DNA of 64,000 nucleotides from Burkholderia cenocepacia (GTDB lineage: Bacteria > Pseudomonadota > Gammaproteobacteria > Burkholderiales > Burkholderiaceae): NCBI RefSeq assembly GCF_900446215.1, contig NZ_UAQZ01000007.1, positions 496,001-560,000 on the forward strand, given 5' to 3'. The notes under the pieces were generated by a model that ran no database searches, was not told where the DNA came from, and worked only from the letters and a program-made list of their open reading frames with translations. Both the position numbers and the translations under genes were made by a program. Shown here piece by piece: positions 28,885 through 38,883 of this stretch; the first letter of the stretch is position 1; every line of letters starts with the position of its first letter.

Positions 28885-29793
28885 TCAACCGCGATGCAGC
28901 GTCTCGATGACGAGCTCGCGGAGCCAACAGATTCCTTCGTCATTGTCGAAGTTGCGATGCCAATGAACGGTGGATTCAATGTCGGGAATTTCCGCAGGTA
29001 TCGGATAGATCGAGAACTGGCCCGTTTCATTGAACATGAGCGCCGCGCCTTTATGGAGCGTCACCATCCAGTCCGTGCGCTGCAGAATCTGTGGAACAAC
29101 CGTGAAATGGGGTACGCGTAATGCAATACGCCGGTGCAAACCCTGCGTGCGCAAAATATCGTCGATCGCAAGATGGCTGCTGTCGCTGGTTGTGACGCTC
29201 ACATGCAGAAATTCCAGAAACTTCTGTCGTGACAACTTCCGGGCCGGTAGCCCGGCGCGTTTTCGCGTCATGCACACGAACTCGTCGCGAAACAACAGCG
29301 CGTGGTTTGTGACCGGCATGAGCGACGGAAGGTTGCCGATAGCGAGATCGATCTGCCCAAGTCGCAGTTTCTCCTCGACCTCGCGCAGCGGCACTTGCTC
29401 GGCCGCTAGCCGCACCTCCGGTGCAACGCGTTGCAATTTCTCGCAAATGCGCGGCAAGAAAACGTGTTCCCCAATGTCGGACATTGCCAGGCGAAACTCG
29501 CGCGTACTCGTCGCAGGGTCGAACTCTTCGCTTTGCCGCAAGGCTTCGCGGATCGACGCGATGGCGTTGCTGAGCGGGACAGCCAATCTTTCCGCGGTCG
29601 CCGTGGGCAACATTCCATCCGGCGTGCGAACGAAAAGAGGATCGTCGAACAGCGAGCGCAGACGTCCCAGCGAATAACTGATCGTGGGCTGTGACAAGTG
29701 CAGCCGCTGCGCTGCACGCGTGAGGCTGCGCTCTTCGAGAATCACCTGGAACACGCGCAGCAGGTTGAGATCGATGCTATGGAAATTGATCAC
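28885..29793 (-). CDS. LysR-type regulator of the 3-hydroxyanthranilate cluster
   Basis: A 302-residue LysR protein of the NodD/NahR/LinR-like branch. The N-terminal helix-turn-helix reads 'IDLNLLRVFQVILEERSLTRAAQRLHLSQPTISYSL', and the co-inducer domain follows from about residue 90. The GTG at 29793 is chosen as start because it has an AGGGGG Shine-Dalgarno 9 nt upstream and begins just before the HTH; longer starts run into the divergent promoter. It is divergent from the acyl-CoA ligase gene with an 80-bp gap that contains an AT-N11-AT LysR box at 29816-29830. It very likely activates the cluster in response to a pathway intermediate. It is clearly paralogous to the LysR at 49403. Confidence 0.9.
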   Translation of the reverse strand: MINFHSIDLNLLRVFQVILEERSLTRAAQRLHLSQPTISYSLGRLRSLFDDPLFVRTPDGMLPTATAERLAVPLSNAIASIREALRQSEEFDPATSTREFRLAMSDIGEHVFLPRICEKLQRVAPEVRLAAEQVPLREVEEKLRLGQIDLAIGNLPSLMPVTNHALLFRDEFVCMTRKRAGLPARKLSRQKFLEFLHVSVTTSDSSHLAIDDILRTQGLHRRIALRVPHFTVVPQILQRTDWMVTLHKGAALMFNETGQFSIYPIPAEIPDIESTVHWHRNFDNDEGICWLRELVIETLHRG

Positions 29794-29815
29794 GTCTATG
29801 TACCCCCTAAAATTG

Positions 29816-29830
29816 ATCGATTTGACCGAT
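29816..29830. promoter_or_regulatory. LysR box (AT-N11-AT) between regulator and catabolic cluster
   Basis: ATCGATTTGACCGAT is an interrupted inverted repeat (ATCG-N7-CGAT) fitting the canonical T-N11-A LysR site. It lies in the 80-bp gap between the divergent LysR and ligase genes, where a LysR recognition site is expected. An upstream-activator role is inferred from position. Confidence 0.6.
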
Positions 29831-29847
29831 ATCTTAGCGGAACCTAG

Positions 29848-29875
29848 ACTGGCCTCACACATAGGAGAGGCCAGT
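29848..29875 (+). promoter_or_regulatory. Hairpin enclosing the ribosome-binding site of the acyl-CoA ligase gene
   Basis: A 9-bp perfect inverted repeat (ACTGGCCTC / GAGGCCAGT, 29848-29856 and 29867-29875) with a 10-nt loop. The Shine-Dalgarno AGGAGAGG (29863-29870) lies across the loop and the 3' arm, and the GTG at 29874 is partly in the stem. In mRNA this would hide the initiation region and could limit translation of the first cluster gene. The ATG at 29880 lies just outside. Confidence 0.5.
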
Positions 29876-31502
29876 GTTTATGGAACTGACAGATACGATC
29901 GTCGAACAGCGTGCAGACGAACCAGCGGTTGTTTCGTCGCGCACGCTGCCGGCCTTGCTGGCAGCGCGCGTTGCCCGAAACGCCGAGGGACCGCTATTTT
30001 CGGACGGAACCACGGTATGGAGCGGCGCCGATGCCATCGAGATCGCGGCGCGCCGAGCCGGTACACTGGCCGCGCATGGCATCAAGCGCGGTGATCGCGT
30101 CGCATTGCTCTGCGGAAACCGTGCCGAATTCATGGAAGTCGTCCTCGGCTGCGGCTGGCTCGGCGCGGTGGTCGTGCCGATCAACACCGCCTCGCGCGGT
30201 CCGCAACTCGAGCATATCCTGCGTAACTCGGGCGCGCGCTTGCTGGTCGCCGAAGCGCATCTTGTAGACGTCGTGCACGCGCTCGACGCGCGAGATCTTC
30301 CCCTCGAGCACATCTGGCTGATCGACGAACCGGTGGCGAATTCGCTTGCGCCCCGTTACAGCACGACACCGCTCCCCCCGGCAGCAGAGTCGGTTCCGGC
30401 CGCGAACGTCCAAGACGGCGATGCTTTTGCCGTGCTCTATACCTCCGGTACGTCGGGGTTGTCCAAAGGGGTGATCTGTCCGCATGCCCAGTTCTACTGG
30501 TGGGGATACAACACGGCGCATGATCTCGGCGTTGTCGCAGGCGACGTTCTGTACACGTGCTTGCCGCTGTTTCATACAAACGCACTCAACAGCTTTTTCC
30601 AGGCCATGTTGCACGATGCTCAACTCGTCGTGGGCCGGCGTTTCTCCGCGAGCGGCTTCTTCGACGCGTTGGTGGCCACGCAAGCAACCGTTACGTTCGT
30701 TCTCGGTGCGATGGTGCCCATTCTGCTGGGCAGGCCGGCAACTGCGAGCGAGCGTGGACATCGGGTACGCGTCGCGCTCGCGCCGGGCGTGCCGGGACAT
30801 TTCCAGGAAGAATTCACGGCTCGCTGCGGCATTGCCCTGATCGACGGGTACGGCTCGACGGAAACCAATGCAGTGATCGGCGGCGTCGCGAGCGCTCGAC
30901 GCCCGGGATATATGGGCCGGCTGGCTCGAGGCTTCGAAGCGCGTGTCGTCGACGAGCACGATCGGCCGGTACCTGACGGCCAGCCGGGCGAACTGATCCT
31001 GCGCGCCAACGAGCCGTTTTCCTTTGCGAACGGCTATCTGGGCATGGCGGCCGAAACGGTGAAGGCCTGGCGCAATCTGTGGTTTCACACGGGTGACCGC
31101 GTCATACGCGAGGCCGACGGCTATTTCCGTTTCGTCGATCGTCAGAAGGATGCGATCCGCCGCCGCGGCGAGAACATCTCGTCATATGAGGTCGAGCAAG
31201 TGCTGTTGAGCCATCCTTCGGTCGAGACGGCAGCGGTGTTTGCCGTGAAGTCGACGCTCGCTGAAGACGAGGTGATGGCAGTCATCGGCCTGCGAGACGG
31301 CGAGGCGTTGGAGCCACTCGATCTGATCCGCTACTGCGAACCGCGATTGCCATACTTCGCCGTGCCGCGCTATCTGGACTTCCAGCAAGAACTGCCGAAG
31401 ACGGAAAACGGAAAGATCCAGAAGTTCAAGTTACGGGAGACCGGCGTGACTGCCACGACGTGGGATCTGGAAATGTCTGGATACCAGCTCAAGCGTCGAT
31501 GA
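29874..31502 (+). CDS. ATP-dependent acyl-CoA ligase (CaiC-like, AMP-forming)
   Basis: A 542-residue ANL-superfamily enzyme that adenylates a carboxylic acid and transfers it to CoA. Motifs: P-loop 'AVLYTSGTSGLSKGV', A5 'DGYGSTETN', A7 'WFHTGDRV', A8 'RFVDRQKDAIRRRGENISSYEVE' and the C-terminal lysine region 'PKTENGKIQK'. It resembles crotonobetaine/carnitine-CoA ligases, but the acyl substrate cannot be read. The start may be GTG 29874 or ATG 29880, two codons apart. It is the first gene of the plus-strand cluster, with the transporter next. Its presence implies a CoA-activated intermediate that the plain 3-hydroxyanthranilate route does not need. Confidence 0.87.
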   Translation: MFMELTDTIVEQRADEPAVVSSRTLPALLAARVARNAEGPLFSDGTTVWSGADAIEIAARRAGTLAAHGIKRGDRVALLCGNRAEFMEVVLGCGWLGAVVVPINTASRGPQLEHILRNSGARLLVAEAHLVDVVHALDARDLPLEHIWLIDEPVANSLAPRYSTTPLPPAAESVPAANVQDGDAFAVLYTSGTSGLSKGVICPHAQFYWWGYNTAHDLGVVAGDVLYTCLPLFHTNALNSFFQAMLHDAQLVVGRRFSASGFFDALVATQATVTFVLGAMVPILLGRPATASERGHRVRVALAPGVPGHFQEEFTARCGIALIDGYGSTETNAVIGGVASARRPGYMGRLARGFEARVVDEHDRPVPDGQPGELILRANEPFSFANGYLGMAAETVKAWRNLWFHTGDRVIREADGYFRFVDRQKDAIRRRGENISSYEVEQVLLSHPSVETAAVFAVKSTLAEDEVMAVIGLRDGEALEPLDLIRYCEPRLPYFAVPRYLDFQQELPKTENGKIQKFKLRETGVTATTWDLEMSGYQLKRR

Positions 31503-31623
31503 CGCGACGGTCACTATTTTCCGGAAGGCGCGGCGGACAAGTTCGCGACAGGGCGATTCGTCGACGCTTGGCAACTGAGACAGCAGCAATCAGTACATCT
31601 CGAATGTACACATGGAGCCTCCC

Positions 31624-32967
31624 ATGGCCAGCATGAGAACGTTTTCTGCCGCGAGCACGCCCCCTCAAGTGGCGCCCGAGCCCGCAGCGGTCTCTGTCGA
31701 CGAAAGGTCCCTGCGGCGAATCGTGTTCGCGTCCGTCGCGGGGAACGCGCTCGAGTGGTATGACTTTTTCCTGTATAGCACTGCCGCAGCGCTCGTTTTT
31801 GGCGAGCTGTTCTTTCCGAAAGGAACCGATCCGCTCGTGGGCACGCTTGTCGCATTCGCGGGCTTCTCCGTCGGGTTCGCCGCTCGTCCGTTGGGTGGCG
31901 CGCTGTTTGGGCATATCGGCGACCGCTATGGTCGAAAGAGTGCGCTCGTGTGGACCCTGTCGATCATGGGCGGTGCGACGTTCCTGATCGGCTTCCTGCC
32001 GACTTACCCGCAGGTCGGGCTGTGGGCACCGGTGCTGCTGATGGTCCTGCGCATATTGCAAGGCGTCGCGGCTGGCGGGGAATGGGGTGGCGCAGTGCTG
32101 ATGATCAGCGAGTCTGCGCCGCCTGAACGGCGCGGATTTTACGCGTCCATGAGCCAGATCGGCGTCGGCGGCGGTTTCGTGCTGTCGGCTAGTGTTTTCT
32201 TCCTCGTGCAGATGTTGCCGAAGGACGCGTTCATGTCGTGGGGCTGGCGGATTCCGTTCTTGCTGTCGATCGCGATTTTCGGAGTGGGCGTTTATATCCG
32301 TTCGAAGTTGCCTGAAAGCGCCGAATTCGCGAAGGCCGAGGCCGAGGGAAGAAGAGCCCGGATGCCGGTACTCGACGTGATCCGCAAGCATCCGAAGGAA
32401 GTGCTGATGGCAATGGGGCTGCGCGTGGCGGAAAACGGCGCTTCATACATCGTCATTGCGTTTGCGCTCGTTTATGGGAAATTCATCGGCGTACCGAACC
32501 AGATCATGCTCGCTGGCGTGATCGTCTCGATGGCCGTGGAACTGGTCACGCTGATGTTGTGGGGCCGCCTGTCCGACCGGTTGGGCCGCAAGCCCGTGTA
32601 CATGATCGGCGCTGTCGGCGTCGTGATCATCGCGTTTCCGTTTTTCTGGCTCCTCGATACGAAGGTCCCGGCGCTCATCTGGCTGGCCTTCCTGCTCGGT
32701 AATGCCGTGTGTCACGGCGCGATGCTCGGCACGCAACCCGCGTTGATGGGCGAGCTGTTCAGCACGGAAGTGCGTTACTCGGGTATGGCGCTCGGTCACG
32801 AGGTCTCGTCGGTCTTCGCAGGCGGCTTGTCACCGATGCTGGCGACGGCGCTGCTTGCGCACTACCACGCAGCCTGGCCGGTGGCATTGCTGATGGCGGC
32901 CCTCGGGATGATCACCGTGATCTCGCTGTTGTTCACCCACGAGACGGTTGCCCGTCGCGAGCGTTGA
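31624..32967 (+). CDS. MHS-family MFS transporter (metabolite:H+ symporter)
   Basis: A 447-residue, 12-helix transporter. Signatures of the MHS branch are 'AGNALEWYDFFLYSTAAALVFG', 'GHIGDRYGRKSALV', 'RILQGVAAGGEWGGAVLM' and 'HEVSSVFAGGLSPMLATALL'. Members import aromatic acids, citrate, proline or shikimate with protons. The ATG at 31624 has GGAG 6 nt upstream; the in-frame ATG at 31612 lacks one. A 17-bp palindrome (GTACATCTCGAATGTAC, 31593-31609) lies just ahead and may be an operator. It is paralogous to the transporter at 53922. It most likely imports the cluster's substrate acid. Confidence 0.9.
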   Translation: MASMRTFSAASTPPQVAPEPAAVSVDERSLRRIVFASVAGNALEWYDFFLYSTAAALVFGELFFPKGTDPLVGTLVAFAGFSVGFAARPLGGALFGHIGDRYGRKSALVWTLSIMGGATFLIGFLPTYPQVGLWAPVLLMVLRILQGVAAGGEWGGAVLMISESAPPERRGFYASMSQIGVGGGFVLSASVFFLVQMLPKDAFMSWGWRIPFLLSIAIFGVGVYIRSKLPESAEFAKAEAEGRRARMPVLDVIRKHPKEVLMAMGLRVAENGASYIVIAFALVYGKFIGVPNQIMLAGVIVSMAVELVTLMLWGRLSDRLGRKPVYMIGAVGVVIIAFPFFWLLDTKVPALIWLAFLLGNAVCHGAMLGTQPALMGELFSTEVRYSGMALGHEVSSVFAGGLSPMLATALLAHYHAAWPVALLMAALGMITVISLLFTHETVARRER

Positions 32968-32991
32968 TCGTCGCGCTCAAGGAGATCGAAT

Positions 32992-34158
32992 ATGACACTC
33001 GAGAAATGCGACGAAGTCCTGCTGACAGCCGGGGTGGAAGTACCGTATAGGCGACACGCTCCGTCGGATTCCACTGGCGACCTGCTTGCCCGGGCGTTCG
33101 CCGCTGCCCTCGACGAGTCGGGGTTCTCGGCGAAGGACGTCGACGGACTCGGCGTCGCGTCTTTTACGCTGGCTCCGGACCATGCCATCGACCTCGCGTG
33201 GCGGCTCGGGCTGAGCCCGCGCTGGAGCATGGACGATTGTCACGGTGGAGCAAGCGCCATCAACATGCTGCAGCACGCGATACGCGCGATTCAGCATGGC
33301 GACGCGAACGTGATTGCGCTGGTGTCCGGCGATCGATTCGAGCCGGCTGACTTCAAGCAACTGGTCGATCACTACAACCTGACGACGCGCACCTGGTTAC
33401 GGCCGCTCGACCTCGGTGGACCGAACGGACTGTTCGCGATGCTCACGCAACGTCACGCGAAGCGTCACGACCTGACCCGCCGCGACTATGGGGCGCTGTG
33501 CGTGGCGCAACGGGCGTGGGCGGCGCTGAACCCGAACGCAGTCTATCGAACGCCGCTGACGATCGAAGACTATCTCGAAGCACCGATCATCGCCGATCCG
33601 TTGGGACGATTCGATTGCGTCCCCGTTGTGAGCGGCGCCAATGCCGTGATCATCGCGCGCGCCGATCTCGTGCGTCAGGCCAGGAACGTCCGTGTGCGCT
33701 CCTTGCAATGCCGCTACAACAGCGATCACCAGACGGGGGATGGCACTCGGACTTCATTGTCCGCGATTGCCGGCGAATTGTGGCGACAGGCAGGTGTCGC
33801 GCCCGACGACATCGACATGGTTTCGGTCTACGACGACTATCCCGTGATGGCGATTGCGCAACTGGACGATCTCGGCTTCGCGCCCGACGGCGACTTGCGC
33901 GCAATGATCGCGCGCGTCGAATCGCGCGCCCTGCCGGTGAATACATCCGGTGGTCAACTGTCCGCCGGGCAGGCGGGAGCCGCGGGCGGCATGCATGGGC
34001 TCGTGGAGGCGTTGACCCAGTTGCGCGGACGTGCGGGGGAGCGGCAGGTGCCGAATGCTCGGCTCGCGGTCGTGAGTGGCTATGGAATGGTCGAGTATCG
34101 CTACGGCATGTGTGCGAATGCCGTCGTGCTGGAAGCGGTTGAGCGGGGTGTGCAATGA
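32992..34158 (+). CDS. Thiolase-like protein (SCP2/Ltp2 type), probable retro-aldolase subunit
   Basis: A 388-residue thiolase-superfamily protein. The N-terminal Cys region is 'SMDDCHGGASAIN' (Cys83), and the fold-typical 'NTSGGQLSAGQAGAAGG' lies near residues 318-334. Two catalytic histidines of thiolases are missing: the NEAF/HDCF-type motif reads 'YDDYP' (about 280), and the GHP motif reads 'GQAG'. The final CxG motif is also not recognisable ('GYGMVEYRYGMCANAV'). This residue pattern resembles Ltp2-type aldolases, which work with a DUF35 partner to cleave beta-hydroxyacyl-CoA. The DUF35 gene overlaps by ATGA at 34155-34158, which supports a two-subunit enzyme. The reaction is inferred, not shown. 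Confidence 0.82.
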   Translation: MTLEKCDEVLLTAGVEVPYRRHAPSDSTGDLLARAFAAALDESGFSAKDVDGLGVASFTLAPDHAIDLAWRLGLSPRWSMDDCHGGASAINMLQHAIRAIQHGDANVIALVSGDRFEPADFKQLVDHYNLTTRTWLRPLDLGGPNGLFAMLTQRHAKRHDLTRRDYGALCVAQRAWAALNPNAVYRTPLTIEDYLEAPIIADPLGRFDCVPVVSGANAVIIARADLVRQARNVRVRSLQCRYNSDHQTGDGTRTSLSAIAGELWRQAGVAPDDIDMVSVYDDYPVMAIAQLDDLGFAPDGDLRAMIARVESRALPVNTSGGQLSAGQAGAAGGMHGLVEALTQLRGRAGERQVPNARLAVVSGYGMVEYRYGMCANAVVLEAVERGVQ

Positions 34159-34460
34159 AACTCGAGGTATTCCAGTGCACGCAGTGCGGTTCGACGGTGT
34201 TTCCTGCGCGCTATTTCTGTTTCGAATGCGGCGGCGCCGATTGGCGCGAGCGAGTGGTCGAACACGGCCGCGTCGGCGAATTGACGACCGTGCGCCGGCG
34301 CGTCGGCGCGCAAGACGGCGGCGACGTGCTTCTTGCAAGCGTGACGACGGATGCTGGCCCGACCGTCATCGCGCGACTCGAATGCGCGGTGCGGACTGGC
34401 GACTGCGTCCGCCTTGCAGTCGACGAACAGAACGGTGTTCTTGCGCTGCCCGTCGCGTGA
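34155..34460 (+). CDS. Zn-ribbon/OB-fold protein (DUF35), partner of the thiolase-like protein
   Basis: A 101-residue protein. An N-terminal rubredoxin-like zinc ribbon, 'CTQCGSTVFPARYFCFECGG' (two CxxC pairs), is followed by an OB-fold ('GELTTVRRRVG...VLLASVTTDAGPTVIARLE'). DUF35 proteins bind thiolase-like partners and complete acyl-CoA binding, for example in steroid side-chain retro-aldolases. The start overlaps the stop of the thiolase-like gene by ATGA, so the two are made in a coupled way. It is shorter than typical DUF35 proteins (about 130 residues) because its C-terminus is compact. Confidence 0.87.
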   Translation: MKLEVFQCTQCGSTVFPARYFCFECGGADWRERVVEHGRVGELTTVRRRVGAQDGGDVLLASVTTDAGPTVIARLECAVRTGDCVRLAVDEQNGVLALPVA

Positions 34461-34577
34461 CCCAGGTGGAAATCGGTTCGTTGAACGATGCCGGTGGCGC
34501 CGGCGGGAAGGCGTCAGGATCCATGCGCGCTCGGACATGTGCACGGAACGGCAAAATTAATCAAGCAGGAGAAGGGT

Positions 34578-36068
34578 GTGACAACTCAATTGAATTCGAC
34601 CTCGCGCGACCGGCAGTTGTTGCGCCATTACATCAACGGTGAGTTTGTGGCGAGCGGCACAACCTTTCCAAACCTCAGTCCGGTCGACGGTCGCAAGCTT
34701 GCCGACGTTTGCGAAGCAGATGCGGCGCTCGTGGATAGCGCCGTACAGGCGGCTCACGCGGCGCAGAAGGCCGGCTGGCGCGACACGACGCCCGCGCAAC
34801 GGGCGGCATGGCTGCATAAGATCGCGGACGGCATCGAGGCCCGCTTCGACGAATTCGTGGCGGCGGAAGTCGCCGATACCGGTCGGCCTGTCGCGCAGGC
34901 CCGCACCCTCGACATCGCACGTGGCATTGCCAATTTCCGGACCTTTGCCGACCTTGTCCGCACCGCGAGCGGTGAGTACTTCGAAACGCATGCGGCGGAC
35001 GGCAGCGAGCTGATCAACTACGTGACGCGCAAGCCGCTCGGCGTGATCGGCATCATATCGCCGTGGAACCTGCCTCTGCTGTTGTTCACGTGGAAGGTGG
35101 CGCCGGCGCTGGCAATGGGCAACTGTGTGGTCGCCAAGCCCTCCGAGGAGACACCCAGCTCCGCAACGTTGCTCGCCGAAGTCATGCACGACGTCGGCTT
35201 GCCACCCGGCGTCTTCAATCTGATTCATGGGCACGGCCAGAACGCGGCCGGCGAATTCCTGACGCGTCATCCGGATATCAGTGCAATCACGTTCACGGGC
35301 GAGTCGCGCACCGGCAGCACGATCATGAAGGCCGTTGCGGACGGCGTGAAAGAGGTTTCGTTCGAGCTGGGCGGCAAGAACGCGGCCGTCGTGTTCGCGG
35401 ACGCGGACTTCGATGCCGCGGTTGCCGGCGTCCTTCGGTCCAGTTTCACGAACGCCGGCCAGGTCTGCCTGTGCAGTGAGCGGGTGTATGTGGAGCGGCC
35501 GATCTTCGAGCGCTTCGTCGCGGCGCTCAAGGAACAGGCGCAAGCATTGCGCGTTGGCGCGCCGGAAGATCCCGCCACGACGATGGGACCGCTCATTTCG
35601 CGCGGCCATCGCGACAAGGTGCTGTCGTATTTTCGTCTTGCCGTCGAAGAAGGCGCGACGGTCGTGACCGGTGGTGGCGCCCCGAGCTTCGGCGATGCAC
35701 GGGACGACGGCGCGTTTGTGATGCCGACGATCTGGACGGGCTTGCCGGATTCCGCCCGATGCGTACGGGAAGAGATTTTCGGACCGGTGTGCCACATCGC
35801 GCCGTTCGACGACGAAGCGGAGGTCGTGAAGCGCGTCAACGACAGTGCTTATGGTCTTGCCGCAAGCATCTGGACGACGCAGCTTGCGCGCGGCCATCGC
35901 GTCGCGAAGCAGATCGAGACGGGCATCGTGTGGGTCAATGCGTGGTTCGTGCGCGATCTGCGCACACCCTTCGGTGGCACCAAACTGTCAGGACTGGGAC
36001 GCGAGGGGGGCCGCCATTCGCTCGACTTCTATTCCGAATTGACGAACGTTTGCGTGAGGATTGCATGA
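34578..36068 (+). CDS. 2-aminomuconate/2-hydroxymuconate semialdehyde dehydrogenase
   Basis: A 496-residue NAD+-dependent aldehyde dehydrogenase. '[12 protein letters not shown]' opens the protein; the NAD-site '[22 protein letters not shown]', the general-base Glu in '[13 protein letters not shown]' and the nucleophilic Cys in '[14 protein letters not shown]' are intact. By context it oxidises 2-aminomuconate-6-semialdehyde, formed by the ACMS decarboxylase encoded downstream, to 2-aminomuconate. The start is assigned to GTG 34578, which has AGGAGAAGG 4-5 nt upstream; the frame is open further back to 34488 but without a good site. The stop overlaps the deaminase start (ATGA). Confidence 0.87.
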   Translation: MTTQLNSTSRDRQLLRHYINGEFVASGTTFPNLSPVDGRKLADVCEADAALVDSAVQAAHAAQKAGWRDTTPAQRAAWLHKIADGIEARFDEFVAAEVADTGRPVAQARTLDIARGIANFRTFADLVRTASGEYFETHAADGSELINYVTRKPLGVIGIISPWNLPLLLFTWKVAPALAMGNCVVAKPSEETPSSATLLAEVMHDVGLPPGVFNLIHGHGQNAAGEFLTRHPDISAITFTGESRTGSTIMKAVADGVKEVSFELGGKNAAVVFADADFDAAVAGVLRSSFTNAGQVCLCSERVYVERPIFERFVAALKEQAQALRVGAPEDPATTMGPLISRGHRDKVLSYFRLAVEEGATVVTGGGAPSFGDARDDGAFVMPTIWTGLPDSARCVREEIFGPVCHIAPFDDEAEVVKRVNDSAYGLAASIWTTQLARGHRVAKQIETGIVWVNAWFVRDLRTPFGGTKLSGLGREGGRHSLDFYSELTNVCVRIA

Positions 36069-36490
36069 ATCCGACGACTTCAGCGCGTGTCGTGCCGGGC
36101 AAGGCCACGCCGCGTGGGCGCTTCCCGCATATCACGCGAGCCGGCGATTTTCTGTTCGTCTCCGGCACCAGTTCACGACGCCCGGACAACACGATAGATG
36201 GCGCGTCAGCCGACGAATTCGGCACTGCCGCGCTCGATATTCGCCGACAGACGCGCGCCGTCATCGAAAACATGCGCGACATACTGAAAAGCGAGGGCGC
36301 GGACCTGTCGAATCTCGTCGAAATCTCGGCGTTCCTCGTGAACATGAGCGATTTTGGTGGCTACAACGAAGTGTACGCGGAGTATTTCGACGAGTCGGGG
36401 CCCGCACGAACGACTGTCGCCGTTCATCAGTTACCTCATCCGCACCTGCTCATCGAGATGAAGGCAGTTGCATACGTACCCGCGCGCTGA
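36065..36490 (+). CDS. amnD: 2-aminomuconate deaminase (RidA family)
   Basis: A 141-residue RidA/YjgF-fold protein. '[21 protein letters not shown]', '[20 protein letters not shown]' and '[22 protein letters not shown]' follow the AmnD/NbaF subgroup closely rather than generic RidA. It removes ammonia from 2-aminomuconate to give 4-oxalocrotonate (2-hydroxymuconate). It is coupled to the dehydrogenase gene by ATGA and is followed by the ring-cleavage dioxygenase gene. This makes it diagnostic for the modified meta pathway of 3-hydroxyanthranilate or 2-aminophenol. Confidence 0.9.
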   Translation: MNPTTSARVVPGKATPRGRFPHITRAGDFLFVSGTSSRRPDNTIDGASADEFGTAALDIRRQTRAVIENMRDILKSEGADLSNLVEISAFLVNMSDFGGYNEVYAEYFDESGPARTTVAVHQLPHPHLLIEMKAVAYVPAR

Positions 36491-37072
<582 letters not shown>

Positions 37073-37097
37073 CCGAACCTGTCCAAAGCGAACCAAC

Positions 37098-38132
37098 ATG
37101 ACAGTGCGAATCGATATGCATTCCCACTTTTTTCCGCGTATTACGCGGGAAGAAGCAAGGACGCTCGATCCCGAGCATGCGCCGTGGCTCCGGGTCGATC
37201 CGGACGGCGCCACCGGGACGATCATGACCGGAGAGCGTGATTTCCGGCCCGTCTATCGTGCGTTGTGGGACCCTGCCACGCGCATTGCCGAAATGGATCG
37301 ATGCGGCGTGGACATCCAGCTGATGTGCGCGACGCCCGTGATGTTCGGCTACCGGTACGACGCGGTCGCGGCGCATGAATGGGCCACGCGAATGAACGAT
37401 CGCGCGCTGGAATTTTGCTCGCACGCACCGCAGCGCCTGATGCCGCTGGCTCAAGTGCCGCTGCAGGACGTCGAACTGGCCTGTCGGGAAGCTTCGCGTG
37501 CGCGCCGTGCCGGTCATCGTGGCGTGCAGATCGGCAATCACCTGGGCCCGCGCGATCTCGACGACGATCAACTGGTGACGTTTCTTACGCATTGCGCACA
37601 TGACGACATACCGGTTCTGGTGCATCCGTGGGACATGATGACGGATGGCCGCATGAAAAAGTGGATGTTGCCCTGGCTGGTCGCCATGCCGGCCGAAACA
37701 CAGTTGAGCATCGTGTCGCTGATTCTCTCGGGCGCGTTCGAGCGCATTCCCAGGACGCTCAAACTTTGCTTCGCCCATGGCGGCGGCAGCTTTGCGTTCC
37801 TGTTGGGGCGCGTGCAGAACGCGTGGGAGCAACGAGACATCGTACGCGAGAATTGTCCGAATCCACCCGCTTCGTATGTCGATCGTTTCCATGTCGATAG
37901 CGCCGTTTTCAGCGATGGTGCGTTGCAGTTGCTCGTGGAGACGATGGGCGAAGACCGCGTGTTGCTCGGCTCGGACTATCCGTTCCCGCTCGGAGAGAAG
38001 GTCGTGGGCGATCTGGTTGCGAATCATCCGCAATTGAGCGACGCGGCGAAGGAGAAAATCCTCGGCGTGAATGCGCAACGCTTTTTCAATCTGGCGCCCG
38101 AGCCCGGTTCGGGAGGTCGTCATGCAAATTGA
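37098..38132 (+). CDS. nbaD: 2-amino-3-carboxymuconate-6-semialdehyde decarboxylase (ACMSD)
   Basis: A 344-residue zinc amidohydrolase-fold decarboxylase that removes CO2 from ACMS to give 2-aminomuconate semialdehyde. The metal site is visible as HxH in '[12 protein letters not shown]', His in '[11 protein letters not shown]', His in '[10 protein letters not shown]' and Asp in '[12 protein letters not shown]'. The length is close to the known bacterial ACMSD (about 334). It follows the dioxygenase with 25 bp spacing, and its 3' end overlaps the next gene by 11 bp. By removing ACMS it keeps the route from cyclising to quinolinate. Confidence 0.92.
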   Translation: MTVRIDMHSHFFPRITREEARTLDPEHAPWLRVDPDGATGTIMTGERDFRPVYRALWDPATRIAEMDRCGVDIQLMCATPVMFGYRYDAVAAHEWATRMNDRALEFCSHAPQRLMPLAQVPLQDVELACREASRARRAGHRGVQIGNHLGPRDLDDDQLVTFLTHCAHDDIPVLVHPWDMMTDGRMKKWMLPWLVAMPAETQLSIVSLILSGAFERIPRTLKLCFAHGGGSFAFLLGRVQNAWEQRDIVRENCPNPPASYVDRFHVDSAVFSDGALQLLVETMGEDRVLLGSDYPFPLGEKVVGDLVANHPQLSDAAKEKILGVNAQRFFNLAPEPGSGGRHAN

Positions 38133-38835
38133 AGGCTGCGTGGCATGTGTGACGGGTGCCGACCGTGGGCTAGGTGCGGGCTTGCTTGAAGCGTTGCTGG
38201 AGCGGGGCGCGCGCAAGGTCTATGCGGGCGTCCGGAAAAAGGAATGTCTTTCGGACGTTGGTCCGCGCGTCGTGCCGGTTGAAATAGACATCACGAACGT
38301 CGAGCAGGTGGCGAGGGCGGCGTCGCGTGCCAAGGACATCACGCTCCTGATCAACAACGCGGGGCTGAACCGGATGCAACCGGTACTGGAAGCGCATGAC
38401 CCGGAAGCGGCGCGTGCCGAAATGGAAGTGAACTACTTCGGGACGTTGAACATGATGCGTGCATTTTCACCGGCACTCAAATCGAATGGCGGCGCCATCA
38501 TCAACGTTCTTTCGATACTCGCGCGCGTCGCGCTGCCGTCCATGGCGTCGTTGAGTGCATCGAAGGCTGCGGCGCTTCGAATGACGGAAGGCGCACGCGC
38601 CGAACTCGCGCCGCATCGCGTTCGGGTCATCTCCGTGCTGCCCGGACCGATCGACACGGAAATGAGCCGGAACGTTCCCCCTCCGAAGATTGCGGTCCGA
38701 GAAGCAGTCGACGCCGTGCTGGCCGCATTGGAAGGCGGAGCGGACGAGGTCTACATGGGCGCGATGGCACAAGAAATCGCGCAGGGACTCGCCGCGGATC
38801 GCCAGGCGCTGCACGCGCGCCTTTTGACGCCTTGA
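38122..38835 (+). CDS. Short-chain dehydrogenase-like protein lacking the catalytic Tyr
   Basis: A 237-residue classical-SDR-fold protein. The cofactor motif '[10 protein letters not shown]', 'INNAG' and '[14 protein letters not shown]' are present. The catalytic YxxxK motif reads 'LSASK': codon TTG (38551-38553, residue 144) encodes Leu where Tyr is expected, while Lys148 is kept. An ordinary dehydrogenase reaction is therefore doubtful. It could be a non-redox homologue, a binding protein, or an enzyme using another acid. The start at 38122 has GGGAGG upstream and overlaps the ACMSD gene. Its place in the pathway is unknown. Confidence 0.8.
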   Translation: MQIEGCVACVTGADRGLGAGLLEALLERGARKVYAGVRKKECLSDVGPRVVPVEIDITNVEQVARAASRAKDITLLINNAGLNRMQPVLEAHDPEAARAEMEVNYFGTLNMMRAFSPALKSNGGAIINVLSILARVALPSMASLSASKAAALRMTEGARAELAPHRVRVISVLPGPIDTEMSRNVPPPKIAVREAVDAVLAALEGGADEVYMGAMAQEIAQGLAADRQALHARLLTP

Positions 38836-38883
38836 GCGACTCCGAGAATCGCAACGACATTGCATTGAGCAAAGGACGAAGAG

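Noticed and set aside
28834-29121. Plus-strand ORF of 95 codons near 28.9 kb
   Set aside because: Most of it is antisense to the 3' end of the LysR gene and it has no recognisable domain.
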